Origin: Bacteroidaceae bacterium
GTDB lineage: Bacteria > Bacteroidota > Bacteroidia > Bacteroidales > Bacteroidaceae
Length of the DNA stretch: 64,000 nucleotides
Assembly: GCA_024401215.1 (NCBI GenBank)
Contig: JAKSLL010000007.1
Span: 21,169-85,168, forward strand
Reading direction: 5' to 3'
The notes under the pieces are model-generated. The model was not told where the DNA came from. It saw only the letters and a program-made list of their open reading frames with translations, and searched no databases. Of this stretch, positions 16,586 through 24,468 are shown in pieces. Made by a program: the position numbers and the translations under genes. Each line of letters opens with the position of its first letter. Within the stretch, counting starts at the first letter, position 1.

Positions 16586-18073
16586 CTATGCATTATCGTT
16601 GCTCTCTTCCAAAGAATGGAAAGAGCTTCCATCAAAGCAGTGTGTACAAACCTGACACTTTTCGAGTCCGATAGCGTCGATGATAGTTTCGAGTTTAGAG
16701 AACTTCAAACTGTCGAGGTTCAGGCGTTTAGCAATCTCTGCCACCATTGCCTTGTACTCTGGTGAGTCAGTTGTTGCGTATGCCTTCAAACGATCTGCAG
16801 GAACATCCACGTTATCCTCCTTTGGAACATCGGCAAGCATTGTAGCCTTGTCGGAATGTGTTTCAAAATCCTTTATCACACGACGAGTGATAAGTTCGAG
16901 TTCACTCTTGCTGGCAGAGAAGTTAATGAATGGACATGCATAGATAAGAGGTGGACAAGCAATACGCATATGTACTTCTTTTGCTCCGAGATCTTTAAGC
17001 ACCTTAGTGTTCTCTCTAAGCTGTGTGCCTCTCACGATAGAATCATCGCAGAACAGGCAGCGCTTGCCCTGAAGCATATCTTTGTTTGGAATGAGCTTCA
17101 TCTTTGCCACGAGATTACGCATCTCCTGATTTGCAGGCATAAAAGAACGTGGCCATGTAGGAGTGTACTTAGATATACCTCTCTGGTATGGCACTTTATG
17201 TCCTGCACTATAGCCGATAGCCATGCCTATGCCAGAGTCAGGAATGCCACCTACAGAATCGACCTCAGTCTTATCCTCCTCACCCATCACACGTCCTGTC
17301 TCAAAGCGCACGTCTTCAACATTCTTGCCTTCGTATGATGATGTTGGGAATCCGTAGTAAATCCACAAGAAAGAGCATATCTGCATCTTCTTGTTAGGTT
17401 TGCGCAACTGCACCATACCATCTGGACGAAGTCGTACTATCTCACCTGGCCCTACATAGTATGAAGTGTCATAGCCGAGATTAGGGAATGCAGTTGACTC
17501 ACTTGTTGCCGCCATAGCACCGTCTTTCTTACCGATGACGATAGGTGTGCGGCCCCATGCGTCGCGTGCAGCAATGATGCCGTCTTCTGTAAGAAGAAGC
17601 ATAGAGCAAGACCCCTTGAGGGTGTTAAACACATTCTCTATACCCTCGACAAAAGTATGGCCCTTCACAATGAGAAGACCTATAAGCTCTGTTGGGTTGA
17701 TTTTTCCAGAAGAGAATTCTGACAGATGCATATTCTCCTGAAGAAGCTTCTCCGCAATCTCATCAATATTGTTGACTTTAGCCACCGTCACTAAGGCGAA
17801 ACGACCCAAGTGGCAGTTGAAAAGCATTGGCTGAGCATCGGTATCGCTGATGATTCCTATGCCTGACTCACCATTGAACTTGTCGAGCTCTGCTTCAAAA
17901 CGAGTACGGAAATAAGTATTCTCCAAATTGTGGATAGCGCGGTAAAAACCTTTCTCCTTGCTGAATGTTGCCATACCACCGCGGCGAGTGCCAAGGTGAG
18001 ATTGGTAGTCTGTACCATAGAAAAGGTCAGCAGTGCACTTTTCCATTGACACGGTTCCAAAAAAACCTCCCAT
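16586..18073 (-). CDS. PurF-like amidophosphoribosyltransferase homologue lacking the nucleophile Cys
   Basis: This 495-aa protein has the class II glutamine amidotransferase plus phosphoribosyltransferase layout of PurF. True PurF begins with a catalytic Cys after Met (MCGVFG); here it reads MGGFFGTVS, so the glutaminase nucleophile is Gly. Other glutaminase features remain (GTRRGG, CHLGRFAL), as does the PRPP-binding loop CDDSIVRGTQLRENT near 345-360 and the C-terminal CQVCTHCFDGSS. It starts 31 bases from a strong -7 box (TACCTTTG, 18111-18104). It may use ammonia, or act on another substrate, or be a regulatory paralogue. Homologues of this type occur in other Bacteroidales as far as I know, so this is unlikely to be a sequencing error. 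Confidence 0.75.
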   Translation of the reverse strand: MGGFFGTVSMEKCTADLFYGTDYQSHLGTRRGGMATFSKEKGFYRAIHNLENTYFRTRFEAELDKFNGESGIGIISDTDAQPMLFNCHLGRFALVTVAKVNNIDEIAEKLLQENMHLSEFSSGKINPTELIGLLIVKGHTFVEGIENVFNTLKGSCSMLLLTEDGIIAARDAWGRTPIVIGKKDGAMAATSESTAFPNLGYDTSYYVGPGEIVRLRPDGMVQLRKPNKKMQICSFLWIYYGFPTSSYEGKNVEDVRFETGRVMGEEDKTEVDSVGGIPDSGIGMAIGYSAGHKVPYQRGISKYTPTWPRSFMPANQEMRNLVAKMKLIPNKDMLQGKRCLFCDDSIVRGTQLRENTKVLKDLGAKEVHMRIACPPLIYACPFINFSASKSELELITRRVIKDFETHSDKATMLADVPKEDNVDVPADRLKAYATTDSPEYKAMVAEIAKRLNLDSLKFSKLETIIDAIGLEKCQVCTHCFDGSSFHSLEESNDNA

Positions 18074-18103
18074 AAAATGATTTTGCTGTGTTTGAAATTT
18101 TGT

Positions 18104-18111
18104 GCAAAGGT
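18104..18111 (-). promoter_or_regulatory. -7 box for the PurF-like gene
   Basis: The minus strand reads TACCTTTG, 31 bases upstream of the start. Confidence 0.6.
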
Positions 18112-18227
18112 AAAAGAATTTGAGAAAAGTGAAAAGTGAAAAGTGAAAAATCTAATCACAACTCACTATAAATGCCGTTTATGATTAAAAAATAAACTCA
18201 ACGACGATGTATTTATATAAAAAAGAT

Positions 18228-18235
18228 TACATTTG
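18228..18235 (+). promoter_or_regulatory. -7 box for the ATPase-DUF4435 pair
   Basis: TACATTTG matches TAnnTTTG and lies 88 bases before the start at 18324. GGAGG-like stretches occur in the leader (AAAGGAGGACAA, CATGGAGGGCAG), which is unusual for this phylum. Confidence 0.5.
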
Positions 18236-18323
18236 CAAACATTAACCCTCCAGCATTACACGCATATTAAAGGAGGACAACTATAAACTACAATCCCACC
18301 TAACACATGGAGGGCAGTCAAAC

Positions 18324-19151
18324 ATGAAAAGAGCAGAATACATACAAAGCATAGAGATCAAAGCTCTATGGAGAGGCGGCCGTCACATTGTATGGCGCCT
18401 CGAACCTGACGTCAACATCTTGAGCGGCATCAACGGAGTAGGAAAAAGCACTATCATCAACCATTCTGTGCATGGGCTGAATCTCATCGACACTGGCGAG
18501 CTGACTCCTGGTGAACTGACAGAAGGGATGAGCATCAAACTCTTCCCTGAAGACTCCACCAGCATTAAGTTTGATGTCATCCGTTCTTTCGACCGCCCGC
18601 TGCTGCACTCCGACATTCTCGAGAAGCTTGCCGACAACCGTGTGAAGACTGAACTTGACTGGCAGGTGTACAAACTTCAAAAGCGATACCTCGACTATCA
18701 AGTGAACATTGGCAATAAAATTATAGAGATACTCACAAGCGGCGATGAAGAATCGCAGACAAACGCAGCACTTGTCAGCGCGCCAAAGAAGCTCTTCCAA
18801 GACATGATAGACACGCTCTTTTCTGACACCGAAAAGAAAATTGACAGAAAGAGCAACGAGATACAGTTTATTCAAGGCGATGACACTCTCACACCTTACC
18901 AACTCTCATCTGGAGAAAAGCAGATGCTCGTCATACTTCTCACCGTGCTGGTAGAGAATGGTGAGCACTACGCACTCATCATGGACGAGCCAGAGATATC
19001 CCTGCATATCGACTGGCAGCAGCAGCTCATAGGCCTCATCCGCCGACTGAACCCTAATGCACAAATTATTCTCTCCACCCATTCGCCAGCACTCATCATG
19101 GACGGATGGATGAGCAATGTAACCGAGGTTAACGAAATCAGCGAGCAATGA
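18324..19151 (+). CDS. ABC-type AAA ATPase of a two-gene ATPase-DUF4435 system
   Basis: This 275-aa cytoplasmic ATPase has Walker A (SGINGVGKSTIINH, about 35-48), the ABC signature (YQLSSGEKQMLVILL, about 193-207), Walker B (YALIMDEPEISLHIDW, about 216-231) and the H-switch (IILSTHSPALIM). It is compact, with only a short helical insert instead of a long coiled coil. Its stop overlaps the next start (ATGA). ATPase plus DUF4435/TOPRIM-like pairs include the PARIS anti-phage system (AriA-AriB), where the ATPase senses phage anti-restriction proteins and releases the nuclease. This ATPase is shorter than AriA as I remember it, so it is called PARIS-like by gene order only. Confidence 0.7.
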   Translation: MKRAEYIQSIEIKALWRGGRHIVWRLEPDVNILSGINGVGKSTIINHSVHGLNLIDTGELTPGELTEGMSIKLFPEDSTSIKFDVIRSFDRPLLHSDILEKLADNRVKTELDWQVYKLQKRYLDYQVNIGNKIIEILTSGDEESQTNAALVSAPKKLFQDMIDTLFSDTEKKIDRKSNEIQFIQGDDTLTPYQLSSGEKQMLVILLTVLVENGEHYALIMDEPEISLHIDWQQQLIGLIRRLNPNAQIILSTHSPALIMDGWMSNVTEVNEISEQ

Positions 19152-20194
19152 GCAAGCATCTTCTATCTAATATAAGTTCGGCATATATGGAGGCAGCCAA
19201 CAAGCTACGTCCAAAGTCGAAGAAGAGGAAAATCGTAGCTTATGTGGAATCCTACGATGACATCTTCTTCTGGCGTGATGTGCTGAGCGAGTTTGAGGAT
19301 GAAAGCACAGAATTTGAAGTCATGCTTCCATCAAAGACAAACCTCAACAGAGGGAAGAAGACTGCTATGATGAATAAACTCGGGGAGAATCTCGGCAACT
19401 GGATGATTGCTTGCGTAGATGCTGACCTTGACTATCTGCTGCAGGGGCACACACCAAACTCTATGAAGATGCTGGAGAATCCGTATGTCATCCACACCTA
19501 TGTCTATGCCATAGAGAATCTGCAATGCTATGCCCCAAGTCTTCATAATGTGTGTGTTATGTCAACACTCAATGATCGCAACATCTTCAATTTCGAGGGA
19601 TATCTCAAGATGTACTCTGAGGTTATCTACGAACTCTTTGTGTGGCTGATTTGGATGCACCGCAAAGGGCGATTCTCGGAATTCCCACTCTCTAACTTCA
19701 ATAATATAGTCACTATCGACCAGCTGAACATCTACAAGCCTGCCGAAGCTCTGGAGAAGGTGCGCAAAAATACTAACCGCAAAGTTGCATGGCTGCAGCA
19801 TAATGTGACAGACGCCAAAGGCAAGCTGTCGCCTCTCAAAGCAGAACTCGCCACACTTGGTCTGAGACCTGACAATACATATCTCTTCATACAAGGGCAT
19901 CACCTTATGGAGAATGTCGTTGACTCCGCACTCGAGCCAGTATGCACCATACTTCGCCGCGAGAGAGAGAAAGAAATCAAACGCCTCTCCGGCAGCAACA
20001 CCAAACAAATGGACAACGAACTTGCATGCTATTCGCACAGTCAATGCCAACCAAACATGATGATACGACGCAACACACAATTCAAGGATTGCGATATCTA
20101 TCAGATGCTGAGGGCGAACGTAAAAAGAGTGGTTGAGAGAAAAGAAGACATCGAAGAGAAAGGCGAAGATACAAAAGAAAAAAGCGAGGCGTAA
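19148..20194 (+). CDS. DUF4435 protein (TOPRIM-like), partner of the ATPase
   Basis: This 348-aa protein carries the DUF4435 pattern: VAYVESYDDIFFWRDVL at about 29-45 (conserved Glu), then IACVDADLDYLL near 86-97 (the Asp-x-Asp of a TOPRIM-like fold), then HTYVYAIENLQCY near 117-129. The C-terminus is lysine- and glutamate-rich and ends KEKSEA. It overlaps the ATPase gene by four bases, so production is coupled. In PARIS the equivalent AriB is a toxic nuclease. Whether this one cuts RNA or DNA is not known. The gene ends nine bases before the stop of the converging permease gene. Confidence 0.7.
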   Translation: MSKHLLSNISSAYMEAANKLRPKSKKRKIVAYVESYDDIFFWRDVLSEFEDESTEFEVMLPSKTNLNRGKKTAMMNKLGENLGNWMIACVDADLDYLLQGHTPNSMKMLENPYVIHTYVYAIENLQCYAPSLHNVCVMSTLNDRNIFNFEGYLKMYSEVIYELFVWLIWMHRKGRFSEFPLSNFNNIVTIDQLNIYKPAEALEKVRKNTNRKVAWLQHNVTDAKGKLSPLKAELATLGLRPDNTYLFIQGHHLMENVVDSALEPVCTILRREREKEIKRLSGSNTKQMDNELACYSHSQCQPNMMIRRNTQFKDCDIYQMLRANVKRVVERKEDIEEKGEDTKEKSEA

Positions 20195-20202
20195 GGATTT
20201 TG

Positions 20203-21228
20203 CTATCCCTTACGCTGAGTGCATATAATATATAATATGACAGGCGCTCCAAATATTGGCGTTATAGCATTGAGCGGAATGATGAGATTGTCCGGCAATG
20301 TACTTGCTATATTGCACAGCAAGGCAATAGCAGAACCCGTGAGTATGGTGACAGGCAGGAGCGATTTGTGATTCTCTGTGCCAGAAATGAGCCTTGCTAT
20401 ATGTGGCACAGCCAAGCCTATAAATCCTACTGGTCCGCAGAATGCCGTTGCAATAGCAGTGAGAAGTCCTGTGGTGAGCAGAAGGAGGTTGCGCACAAGA
20501 CGGATGTTAACACCCAGATTGGCTGCGTATGCGTTGCCGAGCAAAAGTGCGTTGAGAGGTTTCACGAGCAGTATAGCACATAGAAGTCCAAACACACATG
20601 CACCAGCAAACCACGGAAGCTGCTGACGAGTGACATCGCTGAAGCTTCCCATACCCCACATCACATAAGAGTGTACATTGTCGGCATTAGAAAGGAAATT
20701 GAGAAGTGACACGACGGATGTTGTGAGATAGCCCACCATAATGCCAACAATAAGCAACATAAGGCTGCTTTTTATCAAGTTCGAAAAAGCAAACAACAGC
20801 ATAATCACAGCAAGAGCCCCTAAGAATGCGCCAATAATCACAGCCAAAAATCCCCCCACATGAAAATCCTGACCCGCGGCACCCATGCCTACCACACCTC
20901 CGCTGGCAAGCATGACTACTGCAACACCCAGACTTGCTCCATTGGTGATACCCAATATTGAGGGACCGGCAAGAGGGTTTCCAAAAGCTGTCTGCAGCAG
21001 AAGACCAGATGCAGAAAGACATGCACCACAAAGCAATGCTGTGACTGTCTGCGGCAGACGCGACTCCATCACGATATACGACCAACTTTCTTTCTCCACA
21101 GGCTGCCCCAAGATGGCTTTCAGCACTTGGTCGTGAGGAATATCCACCGAACCAGAAAAGAGGCTTGCCGCGGTAAGCAGTATCAAGAGAAATACCAGAA
21201 TGATGCTTATGAGAAATCCTTTGTTCAT
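20203..21228 (-). CDS. FecCD/BtuC-type ABC transporter permease, corrinoid or iron-chelate uptake
   Basis: This 341-aa inner-membrane protein has about ten hydrophobic segments and the family hallmarks ESRLPQTVTALLCGACLSASGLLLQ and NPLAGPSILGITNGA near residue 85, plus GPVGFIGLAVPHIAR near 265-279. It imports a cobalamin- or siderophore-type substrate delivered by the lipoprotein encoded 5 bases upstream. Last gene of the five-gene minus-strand locus that starts at 27287. The matching ATP-binding subunit is not encoded next to it and must be elsewhere. Confidence 0.85.
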   Translation of the reverse strand: MNKGFLISIILVFLLILLTAASLFSGSVDIPHDQVLKAILGQPVEKESWSYIVMESRLPQTVTALLCGACLSASGLLLQTAFGNPLAGPSILGITNGASLGVAVVMLASGGVVGMGAAGQDFHVGGFLAVIIGAFLGALAVIMLLFAFSNLIKSSLMLLIVGIMVGYLTTSVVSLLNFLSNADNVHSYVMWGMGSFSDVTRQQLPWFAGACVFGLLCAILLVKPLNALLLGNAYAANLGVNIRLVRNLLLLTTGLLTAIATAFCGPVGFIGLAVPHIARLISGTENHKSLLPVTILTGSAIALLCNIASTLPDNLIIPLNAITPIFGAPVILYIICTQRKG

Positions 21229-21233
21229 ACAGT

Positions 21234-22364
21234 CTAATTCTTTAACTTACTATAATACCTGAGCTTATAGTCTTTCAACAGTTCTGGGTGAAACACCTTA
21301 ATATAATCTCTGAGCAGAAGATTCGGATGGAAAGGCGTCTCCTCATAGAAAGCCACATGTCGTGTATTGCAAGCATAGACATTCTTGTCCTTGAATGCTT
21401 TGATCTGTGTGTAGCTGCTGTATTCGGAAGCTATCTCATCGTATGTCTTGTCTGTCTCCTGATTATATTTCATAACCCAAAACTCTGCATCGCATCCACG
21501 GTCGAACACCATCTCTGGGGCATAGGGCACAGACCCTTGTGCCTTTTCATCTTTGAAAATGTAGTCAGCACCTGCGTCAGCAAGTATTCTGCCTACCGTA
21601 CTGTTGCCACCAGCAACATACCACGAAGATCCAAATTTCAAGTCAACAATAACAGAAGGCTTATGCTTAGCTGACGCGGCAATGGCTTTAAGGGAGTTGT
21701 AATCTTTCTCTATCTCTGCAAAGAGACTGTCTGCATGCTCTCTGCATCCATACAGCAAACCATAAAACTTCATCCATTCCGCTCTGCCCATCGCACTCGT
21801 CTCCATATAATCTGCGCATTCAACAATCGGGATGCCAAGCTTGCCAAGTTTGCCGTATGTGCCGCTATTTTGAAAAGGAGACAACAGAATAGCATCCGGT
21901 GAGATGTCGATAACAGCTTCGATATCAGGACTCACGCTCTCACCTAAATTCACTATCTTCCCCGCCTTGCAGTCTTGCTGCAGCTTGTCGATGTCAATAT
22001 ATTGTAAATCGCATACGCCTTTTATCGCTGCGTATGCTCCAAGTTCATCAACAAGCGAGCAATGCACAGAAGTGTAAACAACACTATTGTCGAGCGGGAT
22101 GCGCACAACATCGCCTTTCGGCATGTCTGCGGGCAGTTCCTTACCCTTCTCTACAAGCACATAGGAATGCAGCATTGCTGTACTGTCCCATGGGTTTTTT
22201 ATCTGGGCATACACATAACCATCGCATTGAGTGAGCGACAGCAAATCGGAATATTTCATTTCCAGCATAACGCCTTCAGCAACACTCCCCTCTTGCCGTT
22301 TTGTGTCACAGGCAGAGAAAAGAAAGAGCAGCATAAGCCAGAAAAAAACAAAAATCTTTCTCAT
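21234..22364 (-). CDS. Periplasmic binding lipoprotein of the corrinoid/iron ABC transporter (BtuF-like)
   Basis: This 376-aa protein has a lipoprotein signal peptide with lipobox LFSAC (Cys19). The body has the two-lobe type III binding-protein layout: DLQYIDIDKLQQDCKAGKIVNLGES leads to DIEAVIDISPDAILLSPF, followed by IPIVECADYMETSAMGRAEWMKFYG. The ATG overlaps the stop of the receptor gene (ATGA). It should pick up substrate in the periplasm from the TonB-dependent receptor and pass it to the permease. Iron-chelate specificity is possible, but the BtuG-like lipoprotein in the operon favours corrinoids. Confidence 0.75.
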   Translation of the reverse strand: MRKIFVFFWLMLLFLFSACDTKRQEGSVAEGVMLEMKYSDLLSLTQCDGYVYAQIKNPWDSTAMLHSYVLVEKGKELPADMPKGDVVRIPLDNSVVYTSVHCSLVDELGAYAAIKGVCDLQYIDIDKLQQDCKAGKIVNLGESVSPDIEAVIDISPDAILLSPFQNSGTYGKLGKLGIPIVECADYMETSAMGRAEWMKFYGLLYGCREHADSLFAEIEKDYNSLKAIAASAKHKPSVIVDLKFGSSWYVAGGNSTVGRILADAGADYIFKDEKAQGSVPYAPEMVFDRGCDAEFWVMKYNQETDKTYDEIASEYSSYTQIKAFKDKNVYACNTRHVAFYEETPFHPNLLLRDYIKVFHPELLKDYKLRYYSKLKN

Positions 22365-24409
22365 ATCTTTATTGTGAAATATATTTCATAGTTACGTCTT
22401 GGCATCGGATGAGACAGCACCGTCACATACTCTTCAGAGAAGAGGTTGTTGACCACTCCTTTCACACTCATCTCAAACCATCGACAAAAGAACTGCTTTT
22501 CGAGCGAGATATCGCTCATATAATAAGGTTCGAGCTTACCTGTGATGTAATTCACCTCATTGCTTGTTGTCGTGAATCGTTCGCTGTAATGGTTCCACAG
22601 GTATGCGAGAGTCCACTCTCTCCACTGCACGCGCACATTCATATTTGCTGAACGCAAAGGCACATAGCACAGCTGCTTGCCATAGCTTGCGTCATTGCTG
22701 TTAAGGCGCTCTCCCACATTCTTCGAAGGTGTCCACGCATAATTGCCCGAAGCCGTCAGCTTGCAGTCTCTGCCAAGCATGACAGATGCGCTGAGCATCG
22801 CTTCTACGCCGTAATTATGCACTTTCTTCACATTCGACGGTTCCCAATAGCCTTTTGTGTTTGGTGTCCACAGTATCCAGTCGGAGATGTGCGAGTCGAA
22901 GGCAGTAACATTACCCTTGAAACTCCACATCTTATCCTTCACTCCCCACTCTATACCTGCATCGTATGCAACGCCCTTCTCTGCACGTAAATCAGGATTT
23001 CCGCCTGGTTGAAAGAAAAGGTCGTCCATAGACGGATAGCGGTAGTTGCGGGAAATAGAGGATTTAAGCACCACATTCCATGGCTTATAGATGATGACAT
23101 CAGCAAACAATGCTGGTATCGGCGATATGAATTTACTGCCATGACTCTCTTCTCGCACTACGCCTGCCAGAGAGAGGGCACTCACAGGTCGCCATCGCAA
23201 CTGAACATTCACGTCGGCGTCATTTCTTCCTATGTTGAAGTTGTCGCCTATATGGAAGGGACTCATGTCATGACTTTTCACTTCATAGCGATATGCTGAC
23301 AATCCTGCTGTAAGCATCAGCTTGTCAGACAAAAACACATCAACATCACTCTTGGCGAAGTATGTGTTAGTATAGCTCTGAGATTTTGTTATATCGGTCT
23401 GCGCACCATCGCGTGTAGTGAAATAATGGTATGCCGCATCGCTATACACATATCCCCCCTTGACCGTCATTTTATATCCACCACGGCTGAAGTCCCATGA
23501 AAGCACAGAACGCAGATTGTTTTGTTCATGTTCGTTCTTGAAGTCTCTGTTGTCCTTATAGTCAACCGACAGAAACGGCAGACCTCGCTTTGAATAGTTA
23601 TACCAAACGCTCAGTCTGAGGCTGTTATTACGTCCTGCATCGTAGCATAGCTCCTGCAAGACATGCACATCATCAAAATATCCACTTCTATTGCGCTCCG
23701 TAGGATGATAGGAGTTAATTATATTGCCCTGCTCATCCTTCACATCAGTCTTCTTATCATAGTTAGTATATTCATATTCATTCTTTGATGTGGAATATAC
23801 CGCACGAGTGGAAGAAGACCATTTCCGACCTCGCCAAGAGAGTCGTAGAAACTGGTCGTAGGTGTCGAATGAGCCCACACCCTGCACATATTGGAGATGA
23901 GTGCCATCCTGCACGACGGGCTTTGTGAGCATCTCTACTGCTCCTCCAAGACCTCCGCCAGAGATATTGATTGATGAGGCTCCATGATAGAGATTCGCCT
24001 CATCGATGAAGTACGCAGGGATTGTAGAGAAGTCAACAGTACCAAGCATAGGCGAGTTGATGCGCATTCCATTCCACACCACTTGAGTATGCGAAGGTGA
24101 TGTGCCTCTAAATTCCGCTGTGCTTTCTGTCGCCCTTCCATAACTCTTGATGAAAAGGGTGGAGTTTTTTGACAGGATATCGCCCATAGATAGCGAGATG
24201 TTATCATGGAGAATGAGTGTGTCAATGGAGGTTTTCTCCACACCCACGTCTTTGAGCAGCCTTGATGACACAACTTCCACATCATCAAGCTCGATTGCTC
24301 GACGACTATCTTGCGCATAGACTGTGAAGCCATTGCAGAATAGAAAAGCTAACCACCCTGCCTTACCTGCAAAGCTTTTCAAATACTCTCTAACCCTTTC
24401 GTTCATCAC
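22361..24409 (-). CDS. TonB-dependent outer-membrane receptor (BtuB-like)
   Basis: This 682-aa protein has a signal peptide ending in VYAQ near residue 33, a plug domain with VEVVSSRLLKDVGVEKTSIDTLILHDN, GDILSKNSTLFIKSYG and GTSPSHTQVVWNGMRINSPMLG, and a long beta-barrel that ends with an aromatic strand (YEIYFTIKI). It lacks the N-terminal carboxypeptidase-like domain of SusC proteins and is close in size to BtuB. It would import a large ligand across the outer membrane at the cost of TonB energy. It sits between the BtuG-like lipoprotein gene and the BtuF-like gene. Confidence 0.75.
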   Translation of the reverse strand: MMNERVREYLKSFAGKAGWLAFLFCNGFTVYAQDSRRAIELDDVEVVSSRLLKDVGVEKTSIDTLILHDNISLSMGDILSKNSTLFIKSYGRATESTAEFRGTSPSHTQVVWNGMRINSPMLGTVDFSTIPAYFIDEANLYHGASSINISGGGLGGAVEMLTKPVVQDGTHLQYVQGVGSFDTYDQFLRLSWRGRKWSSSTRAVYSTSKNEYEYTNYDKKTDVKDEQGNIINSYHPTERNRSGYFDDVHVLQELCYDAGRNNSLRLSVWYNYSKRGLPFLSVDYKDNRDFKNEHEQNNLRSVLSWDFSRGGYKMTVKGGYVYSDAAYHYFTTRDGAQTDITKSQSYTNTYFAKSDVDVFLSDKLMLTAGLSAYRYEVKSHDMSPFHIGDNFNIGRNDADVNVQLRWRPVSALSLAGVVREESHGSKFISPIPALFADVIIYKPWNVVLKSSISRNYRYPSMDDLFFQPGGNPDLRAEKGVAYDAGIEWGVKDKMWSFKGNVTAFDSHISDWILWTPNTKGYWEPSNVKKVHNYGVEAMLSASVMLGRDCKLTASGNYAWTPSKNVGERLNSNDASYGKQLCYVPLRSANMNVRVQWREWTLAYLWNHYSERFTTTSNEVNYITGKLEPYYMSDISLEKQFFCRWFEMSVKGVVNNLFSEEYVTVLSHPMPRRNYEIYFTIKI

Positions 24410-24468
24410 TCATTCCGAATCAAGTTTAACCAATATATCTCGGTTAAGTCAAAAAACATGTTTGGCCA

